From positions 124,001 to 188,000 of the forward strand of contig MCGO01000010.1 in assembly GCA_002104985.1 (NCBI GenBank): a DNA stretch of 64,000 bases, written 5' to 3'. The notes below the pieces were generated by a model. That model was given only the letters and a program-made list of their open reading frames with translations. It was not told where the DNA came from and ran no database searches. Below are positions 24,319-33,320 of the stretch, in pieces. The position numbers and the translations under genes are program-made. The stretch is from Rhizoclosmatium globosum (taxonomy: Eukaryota; Chytridiomycota; Chytridiomycetes; Chytridiales; Chytriomycetaceae). Each line of letters begins with the position of its first letter. Within the stretch, counting starts at the first letter, position 1.

Positions 24319-25454
24319 ATGGTTGAGTTCCACACATCCCAAACGTAGTCTTCCACATCACCCACTAACCCAACACCCTGTGAAATAGAACCGCATATTT
24401 GGAACCTCAAAACCGAAAACGCCAGGCCCAACAGTCCAGGACGCAATCAAAAACGTGAGCCTCCTCCACCTTCAACACTTCCTTTGCTTTGCTCACCAGT
24501 CAACGATTCAATCAGATTGACGAACGAGCCGACAGCGTTGAAGTCAAAATTAAGCGCCTTGATGCAGAACTCATCAAATATCGAGAGCAGATGGGAAAGA
24601 TGCGCGATGGGCCTGCAAAGGTATCCTCCCTATACTCCCTCCCTCCCTTTCTTCCTTTGACTTAAAACCATTAATGTAAACAGGAAGCCGTGAAACAAAA
24701 AGCTCTGCGAATCTTGAAGCAAAAGAAACTGTGAGGATTGCACGCACTTCACATCAACCCTTTCCATCAACCATCTGAAACAAAAACAACCAAACCTCCT
24801 AAACAGATACGAAGGTCAAAAGGACCAATTGATGGCACAAACCTGGAATATGGAGCAAGCAGCCATGACAACTGAGAACCTCAAAAACACGCTCGTAACC
24901 GTTGATGCAATGAAGTCTGCGAATAAGGAAATGAAGAAGGAGTTCAAGAAGATTAATGTCGATAAGATTGATGTACGTTTGGCTTTTTTGCGCGTGTATT
25001 TGTTTGGGGGGGATGGAAGGGTTGCTGACTCTTTCCTATTCTAATAGAGCTTACGTGATGAGATGGAGGATATGATGGAACAAGCGAATGAAATTCAAGA
25101 GACGTTGGGACGTAGTTATGGACTTCCAGATGGAATTGATGAAGATGATTTGGAAGCCGGTTTGTATTTTTATTCACCTCTTTCGTTTGTACCCGCGATC
25201 AGTCTATAAATTAATGTATTACTTTGTTTAGAATTGGATGCTCTTGGTGATGAGTTATTTGAAGAGGAGGAGGAAGTTCCGTCGTACTTGCAAGATGACG
25301 TTCCAGCGCTTCCTGCGGCGTCTACTGCTGAGCCTGGCCTTCCTGCACAGGTTTGTAATGTACTTCTGCTTTCTCCAGAGCTTCATTTTTGACCGTTTAC
25401 GTCTTGTAGGCCAACGCTCCGAAACCTGCTGCTGAGCCTGCTATGAGGGCTTAA
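24319..25454 (+). CDS. VPS60: ESCRT-III protein CHMP5/VPS60, with an ATG-only first coding exon
   Basis: The protein is an ESCRT-III-like subunit that binds the Vps4 cofactor Vta1/LIP5 in multivesicular-body sorting. After the start, [20 protein letters not shown] matches the CHMP5 N-terminus. [45 protein letters not shown] and a Pro-rich tail follow in CHMP5 order over six coding segments. The codon before NRIFG is not ATG in the genome. The nearest solution is an ATG at 24319-24321 immediately followed by an intron (GTTGAG donor, CTAAC branch, ATAG acceptor) ending at 24388, so the first coding exon is only the start codon. Confidence 0.9.
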
Positions 25455-25583
25455 ATAAGGAACAATAAATGGACGTCATATTTCTTATTTATGATTGTAA
25501 ATATCTGCTTTGTAATGCGATCCACCCATCTTGGCAATATTTGAAATCAGTATCCAAAAAACTCTCCCCAATTAAGGAAAACA

Positions 25584-26375
25584 ATGTCCTCTCTCGCGTG
25601 CTGCAAAGGAGACATTGATAAGGGAACTCCCCTTGGAACCGTTGAAACAGTCGCAGGCCACAAGACATACATCGCAAAGCCATCCAACCTCACAAACGAC
25701 GTCAAACTCGTCGTGATCGCCACCGACATCTTTGGCTACACCCTCGCAAACCCACGCTTAGTCGCCGATAAATTCGCTGCAAAAGGGTACCTCTGTCTCG
25801 TCCCAGATCTCTTCAAGGGCTCCGAAGCAGACCCAGGAATGATGACAGCAATCGACAACCTCTCCTCAGAAAAGAGCGGGTTCGGGAGCAAACTTGCCGG
25901 TTTTGGAAGCCTTTTGTATAACCTTCCTGGATTCCTGATCAAGAACAGTGTTGATGGCGGGTGCAAGATTATTGAGGAAGTGATTGCCGCAACAAAGACT
26001 TCTTACAGTGTCAAGAAAGTATACGTGCAGGGTTATTGCTGGGGCGGATCTATCGTCATCAAACTCGCGCAGAAGCAAGGTCTTGTGATGCTGTTTGTTC
26101 AGCCACCCTGCGCCACCTTCCCTTCCAAATGACATTCAAAAGCTCGTCACGCCGATTTACTTCGCGTTGGCGGAGAAGGATAATGGGCTTAAGGAGAAGC
26201 AGTGGAATGAAATGAAGGCTCTGTTGGCAAGAAGGAGGGATTCAAGTATTCTTTGGATGTGTTTGAGAAGGTGGAGCATGGGTTTGCAGTTCGTGGGAGT
26301 GAAACTGACGAGTTTGTGAATGCGCAAAGACAGAAGGCTTTTGATGCAGCAGTTGGATTCTTTGAAAGTGTGTGA
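25584..26375 (+). CDS. Dienelactone hydrolase-like protein, copy 1, with three one-base gaps
   Basis: An alpha/beta hydrolase of the dienelactone hydrolase family. It starts MSSLACCKGDIDKGTPLG and keeps the nucleophile motif GYCWGG. Downstream, comparison with copy 2 (26423-27223) shows the same protein continuing through LVTPIYFALAEKDN to the catalytic His region EHGFAVRGSETDEF and the same ESV end, but only if one base is added at each of about 26086, 26103 and 26231. All three positions are short homopolymers (GG, CCC, AAA in copy 2). As three changes restore the frame and the rest is conserved, consensus errors are more likely than pseudogenisation, but a recent pseudogene cannot be excluded. 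Confidence 0.8.
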
Positions 26376-26422
26376 GCATCAGTTTAGTGTAGGCTTTTTC
26401 ATCAATATATTACCACAAACTC

Positions 26423-27223
26423 ATGTCCTCCCTCGCTTGTTGCAAAGGTGACATTGACAAGGCGATTCCTCAAGGCAGAATCGAAACTATTGCAGGCCAC
26501 AATGTGTATGTAGCCAAACCTGCCTCCTTCAACCCCAATTCAAGTATCAAGCTTGTTGTGATTGCAACAGACATCTTTGGTTACACTCTTGCAAACCCAC
26601 GCCTTGTTGCTGACAAGTACGCTGCGAAAGGATATCTCTGTCTTGTCCCAGACCTCTTCAAGGGGACTGAGGCAAGTGCCTCCATGATGGCGGCAGCAGA
26701 CGATATGAGCTCTGAGAAGAGCGGATTCGGGAGTAAGATACTTGGATTCGGAAGCGTCTTGTGGAATATGTCTGGGTTCCTGTTGAGAAACAATGCTGCA
26801 GGTGGCTGCAAGATTGTCGAGGATGTGATTACGGAGGCAAGATCCAAGTATAGTCTCACAAACGTCTATTTGCAGGGATATTGTTGGGGAGGTACTATTG
26901 GAATCAAGTTGGCACAGAAGGTTGGAGTTGTGGATGCTGTTGTTGCAGCACATCCAGGTCCCATCTCATTCCCCACGGATATTCAGAACTTAGTCACTCC
27001 AATCTTTTTTGCATTAGCTGAGAAAGATGATTTTGTAAAGGAGAAGCATTGGGCTGAAATGAGGGCATTGCTTGCAAAGAAGGAGGGGTTCAAGTATTCT
27101 TTGGAGATATTTGAGAAAACTGATCACGGATTCGCTGTACGTGGAAGTGAGACGGACGAGTTTGTGAATATGCAGAGACAGAAGGCATTTGACGCCGCTG
27201 TCGCTTTCTTTGAAAGTGTTTGA
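26423..27223 (+). CDS. Dienelactone hydrolase-like protein, copy 2
   Basis: An intact single exon of 266 residues that starts MSSLACCKGDIDKAIPQG and ends AAVAFFESV. The DLH fold elements are DIFGYTLANPR, the nucleophile Cys in GYCWGG, FALAEKDD with the likely acid, and TDHGFAVRG with the catalytic His. The family hydrolyses lactones and ester bonds, classically dienelactone in aromatic degradation, though fungal members are broad esterases; the substrate here is unknown. It lies 47 bases after copy 1 in the same orientation and is the clear product of tandem duplication. A more distant third copy lies at 35298. Confidence 0.9.
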   Translation: MSSLACCKGDIDKAIPQGRIETIAGHNVYVAKPASFNPNSSIKLVVIATDIFGYTLANPRLVADKYAAKGYLCLVPDLFKGTEASASMMAAADDMSSEKSGFGSKILGFGSVLWNMSGFLLRNNAAGGCKIVEDVITEARSKYSLTNVYLQGYCWGGTIGIKLAQKVGVVDAVVAAHPGPISFPTDIQNLVTPIFFALAEKDDFVKEKHWAEMRALLAKKEGFKYSLEIFEKTDHGFAVRGSETDEFVNMQRQKAFDAAVAFFESV

Positions 27224-27289
27224 CTCAGAAAGGAATAACGTTTTTCTTTAAAGCAATAAATGCAGGGTAATCAGTAGAAAGAAGAAAGA

Positions 27290-27997
27290 TCAAGCCTGGT
27301 TGAACATTACACCAACTGTGGGAAGCAAGAAGTATTCCACCGTCTTTGAAGCTGCAACAGCCTTTGCCGCATCAATGACGCACGGATTGGTGGATGGAAC
27401 ACCTGCACAGAATCCTGCATTATTGGCGCATGCTCTAACCAATGGATTCGCGTCGAACGGCATAAACTGGTTGATGATAACCTGACCGTTGTGACATCTT
27501 CCAAAGCGAAACAAATCAACGCAAAAGAAGAGACCTTCATTGGGGAGTTCAGGGACAGCCTTAGCCAAGAGCTCGGCACAGATTTGAGAAGCAGTGCGTG
27601 TTGGAGGAATTGGAGGCTGGACGTTCGGATTCGTCAAGGAAACAATTGCACTCTTTCCCCCATTGTTGATATTTGCAGTGAGGAATGCAATCACAGTTTG
27701 GTCGTTGGTGGTTTGTAGTTGAGGAAGAGCGAGTGGGACAGGTGTTGCAACAGCTGCAGCCAGCACACAATTCGTAACGTAATCAATTTTCCCGTTGTTA
27801 CAAACGGCGGCTTGATCGTCTAGTGGCGGCAAAGTGACTCCAGTTCCCAGCGCCGTACACTGAATCAACACCTTTCCGCACTGTATCGCGCACAGAAATT
27901 CGTTCGCTACAGTGCATTCGGTCGCAGTGTGGGATTGCGCGTTGCTTGGAAGTGGAAACACAGATGCAATGGCAGCGAAGGGAATATAGTGGCGCAT
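27290..27997 (-). CDS. Secreted cysteine-rich protein, unknown
   Basis: A single exon of 235 residues. The N-terminus (MRHYIPFAAIASVFPLPSNA) reads as a signal peptide with cleavage near residue 20. The mature part is hydrophobic-polar with about a dozen cysteines spread throughout (for example AIQCGKVLIQC, AVCNNGK, FFCVDLFRFGRCHNG), consistent with disulphide bonding outside the cell. There is no membrane anchor. No family is recognised. It is convergent with the DLH tandem and lies just before the KDZ transposase, so it may belong to the accessory region. Confidence 0.7.
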   Translation of the reverse strand: MRHYIPFAAIASVFPLPSNAQSHTATECTVANEFLCAIQCGKVLIQCTALGTGVTLPPLDDQAAVCNNGKIDYVTNCVLAAAVATPVPLALPQLQTTNDQTVIAFLTANINNGGKSAIVSLTNPNVQPPIPPTRTASQICAELLAKAVPELPNEGLFFCVDLFRFGRCHNGQVIINQFMPFDANPLVRACANNAGFCAGVPSTNPCVIDAAKAVAASKTVEYFLLPTVGVMFNQA

Positions 27998-28152
27998 TTG
28001 TTTGTTGGAAATGCAAAATGTGAAACAAACACGAATTGACCACAGATATCAATCATTATGATTGCTCTTAAGAATATTTAAGTATGTGAGTCTTCTTTGC
28101 ACCTTGGGCTCGACTTATAGAAGGTACTGATACGGGATAAATTTTTCACTGC

Positions 28153-31100
28153 ATGCCTTATCACAACGAGAAAAAAAGCAAAGACGACCAAAACCATCAA
28201 ATGGCCCCGAAACGCCCTAGAGGTTTCAAAACCCATCGTCCCACGTCGCTAGGAGTCCCAGACCGTAACTCGGAGGAGGCTATAGAGCTTCGTCGTGGAA
28301 TAGCTGAGGCTGAGGCTATATTCCATCAAATGGTGGCAGCCGGCACCGCACAAATGCCACCACAAACAAAGCGTCGACGGTCTATTTCGTACATTGTCAA
28401 ATCCAATCCTGTCGAGCAGAAAGAGGACACTGAAGATATACAATGGGAAGGATTCACTCAGGAATACAACGACAATGAAAGCGCCCCAAAACCACCACCT
28501 GAGGAGGAGGACGAGAATTATAATGCTGATGGAGAATATGATGCAACTGACTTCATGGATCGAGGACCTGAGTTTCACTCGTACTGCCCACGTGTGCCCA
28601 AAATGTCTCGAAAGGATCATTCAACCCGGCGAAAGTCTGAAGCAGAAGGATGGATTCGTATAAACGAATATCTTCGACAGCAAGTGGCTCTTGTTTTGGC
28701 TCCCAATCTTGTAGGACAAGTTTGTCTATGTGGAGCGCCGGCGAAATTTCGATGTATTCACTGCCGTCTCTCAGGAAATACTTCAGTATTCTGTTGCATT
28801 CACGTTCGAGACCATGCTCTTGCTCACAAAGCTATTGATAAGGATGGCATTGTTTATACCAGGGAGGAAATGCGGACAATATCTTGTTGTGAAACAAATT
28901 CTGTCCACACAACATCTATCATAACATTATTGAGGCTGCACAGTGGCTTTGAGTCTATTGCATTCAATGTGTGCTCAAGTCACGATATTTGGGCCTTGCT
29001 GATTGGGAATGGGTTTTTTCCTGGATCTCCCTCATCTCCCCGTAAGTTTCGTGTGTTTGTCTACTTCAAGCTTACATTTTACAGGAGTCGCATTTGCAAT
29101 TGAATTATTTCACGTTGTTCAGCAGTTTTTTGCTGGTCGCATACGTATATCATCTTACGCAGCTTCAATGGTTTTATTTGACAATGTACCGCTGTATGCA
29201 ACGAGAGTGCACGACACTGTATATCAGCAGTTTCTACCCAGTTTTCGAGAGTTTCGAAAGTGTTCGCACTTGATTAACCACTTGCGGTTGACAGACAAAG
29301 TGGTTGAAAAATATGGAGTTGGAAGGACCTTCTGCCCTTGTATGGGAGGAAATGAGGAAGATAGTGAATTGGCTTCGTATCCAAGAATGAGAAGCAACGA
29401 CGCGTGTTTTTCCTTCAAGCGAAAAACTGTGGCAGCTGGCGGCGGTGGAAGCTATGTTAATCCAAGTAAGATTTACAGTTGATCTTTGCACGTCTCATTC
29501 TACTTTCCAGCATTGGCCCCGGCATTGTTTATAACGGCAGACTTTTCATATATTAAGTCAGTTGGAAAAGAAAAGTCTGTGTGCCTTTCCAGCTTTCGCG
29601 CTGGGGAACAGTCCCAGCAACGGGATAAACGATGCGATCAGAATGCTATCTTTGGTTCATGCTGCCGTCATCAAGTTATGGAAGTTGTTTTAAGTATGCC
29701 TCATTATAATTGCGATGTTTTCTGATTCAGAACCCTTTCGCAGGTGTAGACAAAGGCGAAAAGCTTGGGTATTGTCTTGCAGTCCTAAATTACCTGAAGA
29801 CACGTTACCCTGGAGCAAAAATCATTCTATTCTACGACATCGTGTGCAAACTCCTGGCTCACTTGAAGGTATGTCTTATATTGGTAGAATTTGGCACTTA
29901 CTCTCTTTCAGTCACAAGGAGTAGATACTAGACCTTACCTTGCATTAGTCCCAATGCTTCACGCTCCTGTGCATGGAAGCATTTGTCAAGTGGCATTCAG
30001 CCCAAAACTTGCTCTGGGATCAGGGCTTTTTGACGGAGAAGTTATCGAACGGGAGTGGGCTGAGTTGCAGCACCATGTGGTTCCTACAATAACAGAGTCA
30101 AAGGAGAATAATGCAGACAGCATTTTTCTCATGGTGGAAAATGGGGCTGTGGCGAGGAACAAGGTTTTCCTGCCGAACGTACGAAAGCATATTGACAAGA
30201 TCTTGGAGAAGCTCCAAGACTTTATGACAACCGTTAAGAACCTAGAGTATGGAGATTTCAAATCGTACTCTGCAACTGTAAAGAGTAACTATGATGTAAG
30301 ACATCTGACAAAATCGATACAACTAACATCAATGAAACAGATTCGAAACTCCAAATACAAAGACAATTTGAACATTACCAAGAATACAAGCAAGAGTGAA
30401 GCTTTAATTGACATGTTGAAGTCAAAAGCGCCTTCAGCAGAAGACGAAGGTGTGGAAATCTGGTCAAAGCTTTGTGCCCTTGCTGTTGAATATACAGCTG
30501 TTAAGATTGCCTCAAAACGTACACGGGGCTCAACGAAAGAAGTTGGGAAGTTGTCGAAGCGAGTCGGCGAATTGATTACGGAGATCAAAGCATTGTTGAA
30601 ACAGTTCAACGATTTGCCTGACGCAAATGAGGATCATCTCTATTCAGATAACGAAGAGCAACCAAAGCGATCTGATGGCCAGGAAACCAGCGCAATAGGA
30701 AACGAGAGTGTTTTGGAGACCAAGACTCTGCTAGTGGAAACCATTGAGGGGTTGGGAACACGGGAAAAGCTTGTATTCGAAAAAGTGCGAGCGCAACTTG
30801 TTGTTGAGACTCTTTGTGGTGGGTTGATGTTTTCTTTGAAAAGGTAACTAAAGTAACACCTTAGAGAATCCAAATACACTCTCTGAGCAGTATTGGCGAT
30901 TTATCGAAGAGATATTCTTGAATGTGCTTGATATCTCTCGTGCAGTTTTGTATCACCAAGAGTGTGTGAAGGAGCTTGATGGGATTGAGTCTCAGTTGTT
31001 GCTTCAACTTTCTTTCAATCCAAAGCTGCAAGATGCTGCCACATATCTCACCAATCAAAAACGTAAATATCATGGGAAAATGGAGGAAGACTCTCGACAG

Positions 31101-31208
31101 CATTGCAATGAATTGGACTTGCGCCTTGAAGCATTAGGGTTGAAGGCTGCTGTTAACGAAGTGCAAAGAGGATATGATGCCAGCATACACCAAATTATCT
31201 CGCAATAA
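28153..31208 (+). CDS. KDZ (Kyakuja-Dileera-Zisupton) transposase
   Basis: About eight exons join in frame to roughly 900 residues. The N-terminus is disordered and acidic. A CxC2-like cysteine cluster follows (CLCGAPAKFRCIHCRLSG, FCCIHVRDHALAH, then ISCCETN and FFPGSPSSPRVAFAIELFH). The catalytic RNase H-like core shows NDACFSFKRK (first Asp region), AIFGSCCRHQVMEVVLS, FAGVDKGEKLGYC, FYDIVCKL (second Asp), HGSICQVAFSP and GLFDGEVIEREWAE (Glu), all matching KDZ motif order. A C-terminal helical region ends at 31208. The last intron is best read as starting at GTGGGT near 30820. No frame break is seen, so the gene looks functional. The neighbours on its 3' side are convergent. Confidence 0.88.
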
Positions 31209-31217
31209 ATTAGTTTA

Positions 31218-31691
31218 TTAATCATAAGTAGCTATGACTCGATTTACGGCCTGAGCCTGAGCTACCACAGCCTTCTGTTTTGCAATCATCATCGCTCTGA
31301 ATTCAGCTGCGGCTGCGTCCTTACCAAACACCTTCTCGATTGAAAATTCACAGCCATACATCTTTTGAAACTTGCGCTTACTTTCTTCAATCCAATCCTG
31401 TGAGGTTTCTTGTATGTCAGCATGCATTTGGTCGCAGCACTTTTGACATGCAAGAGTATCAGTTTGACACCAATCACAAATTACGCCAGTGTGAATTGGA
31501 GAAGATTTAGGCACTGGAACTCTAGGCGCTTCTGTACTGTTGTATTAAGCCATGGTGATAAGGCATAATCAAGTACCTGGTGTTTTGAAAGACTTTCGGA
31601 CAACGTCGCTCCGATTTATGACGCGGGGGACCTTCGGAGATGCACGCGGATTGATTGAACGAAGATGCTTCTGTCGTTTGGTGGGGGGCAT
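31218..31691 (-). CDS. Small protein with a four-cysteine zinc-site-like motif
   Basis: Two exons give about 140 residues; the intron near 31530-31575 has a GTACTT donor and a TACAG acceptor. The N-terminus is basic (MPPTKRQKHLRS), then Pro-rich. The core CDWCQTDTLACQKCC gives a C-x2-C-x7-C-x2-C pattern suited to zinc binding, followed by a charged helix and an Ala-rich tail. It is convergent with the KDZ transposase with only 9 bases between stop codons and lies upstream-to-downstream with the dioxygenase candidate on the same strand. Such spacing suggests it belongs to the mobile block. No family is recognised; DNA or RNA binding is a guess. Confidence 0.5.
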
Positions 31692-32035
31692 AAAGACTGT
31701 CCAAGTTGTTATTCTTGTTTTGGTGTAGTTTCTGCACTCTTTCGCAAAACGTACGACATCATCAACCAATTAAGATACACTTCTCAAACTTTATATACAT
31801 CATTAATAAACTTAATTCTTTTACTCTATGGTAAAGAATTTCTTGAAAGCTGTGTATTTCTTTCTTTATTTGCAGACGAAGCTCAAACACCGAAAACCAA
31901 ACTAGAGGCTTCATGCAAAGAAGAAGTGTCATCCAAGCACACAGTCATCTATCTTCATCAAAGTCACACATGAATGTATGTCAATACACCTACAGTACAG
32001 ATCATTAATCGAAAATACAAATGCTTTCGAAACAC
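31692..32035. other. Gap inside the mobile block
   Basis: AT-rich sequence lies between the zinc-site gene and the 3' end of the dioxygenase candidate. Only short unsupported frames are present. Confidence 0.5.
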
Positions 32036-33194
32036 TCACCACACAACTTTTCCGCTTCCGTCCACATAAGCAAGGTCCTTAAATCGTTCTGGAAAGTGTC
32101 GCACACACCAATTATTGACTCTCTTAGAGCTGGTTGCAACGAGTGACGCACGTGATTCCCACAAGCAAGAAGTGTCCGATTTGCAAAGGTGTTTGGCTGC
32201 TTGTTCAGGCCACAGTTTCAAGCCATGATAGTTTTCCGAAAGGGGCAAGAAGAAGGCCGCGCCATAGTTGCCGTTCATTATTGCACCACTGACAGTATTT
32301 GTTGTATTCGTTGCCGAAACGAGTTTTGGTAAGTGCAAAGTTGGCCGAACATTTTGAATTGAGGAGCAAATGGCTGTATTGTTTGACGATTCAAATGGAA
32401 AGACAATGGACAGTGTATTCTTCCAGTCATTGCAATCCTTGTGGAATTTCGAACCTCTGCCAACGACTGGTGGACAAATGAAGACAGCACTGAAGATTCC
32501 AAGGAAAGAATTATCAGCGTATTCCGAAATTATCTAAGAATTTCATCACTGAGCAACAGAAGTGTGGGTTTGAAGGATGATATAGGTTTGTGAATCTTAC
32601 ATTCTCAACAATTTCCAAAACCCGATACGCAGCATCTCCAATCAAATTCTTGAGCTGCAGTCGAAAATAGTGTAACAGGGGTGAAAGTCTCTCCAGAAGT
32701 GGCCGCAGTGTTGGGTGGATTCGACACGTTGACCATTTGTCGAACCCGTCGGTTTCATACACAGACTTAAGCGTAATGTTCTTTTGCCTGCAACTACAGG
32801 GAGCACATCCAGTAGATCTTGCAGAGTTGATCGAAGTGGGTCGGCGATGTAATGAGGCGACATGAATCTTAAAGGTTGTTAGTGCTTGGTTCACTTTGCC
32901 AACAACATACCTCGCACATAGAACCTTTCCACGACTTGTCACAATTTGCATCGCTGCTCCATTAGTGTCATCAAAGCTGCCACGCCAGTCGCTGACATCA
33001 ATGCTATGAATGGCCGCGCTGTTGATGGCGTGGTTGATTGAGCGTTTGTTTTCAAGATTCTGTCGGTTGATGGATTTTCGATGGCCTTTCCTCTTCTGCC
33101 GTCGCGACTTATTGCAAAACGAGGGAGTTGAAAGCCGAGGACGAATGTAAGCATTCGTCGCTGCGACAGACAGTTGTGACAGGGGGGCTTTCAT
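32036..33194 (-). CDS. Candidate TET/JBP-like 2-oxoglutarate Fe(II) dioxygenase, one apparent frameshift
   Basis: Exons join through introns near 32880-32925 (GTATGT..CTAACAACCTTTAAG) and 32530-32600 (GTAAGA..TTCTTAG). The basic N-terminus (RRQKRKGHRKS) leads to a globular C-terminal half. It has HPTLRPLLERLSPLL, GDAAYRVLEIVENI, AVFICPPVVGRG, then FHKDCND, an HxD iron-binding pair. LHLPKL and GAAFFLPLSENYHG follow, which could supply the LxLPxL strand and distal His seen in fungal TET/JBP oxygenases. That family oxidises methylated bases in DNA or RNA. The run of four T at 32782-32785 needs one extra base to keep the frame. A conserved distal Arg is not obvious. The family call is pattern-based and unproven; another double-stranded beta-helix oxygenase is possible. 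Confidence 0.4.
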
Positions 33195-33320
33195 TTCCAA
33201 AAGTGTTTTCGAACACGAAAGAAAGAAAGAACAAACTCACATCCAAAACAAGATAAACACTGTAAAAAGTAAACAATAAATGGGTTACAGCACAGCCAAT
33301 CTCCAAGCCAGTCAGTATCC

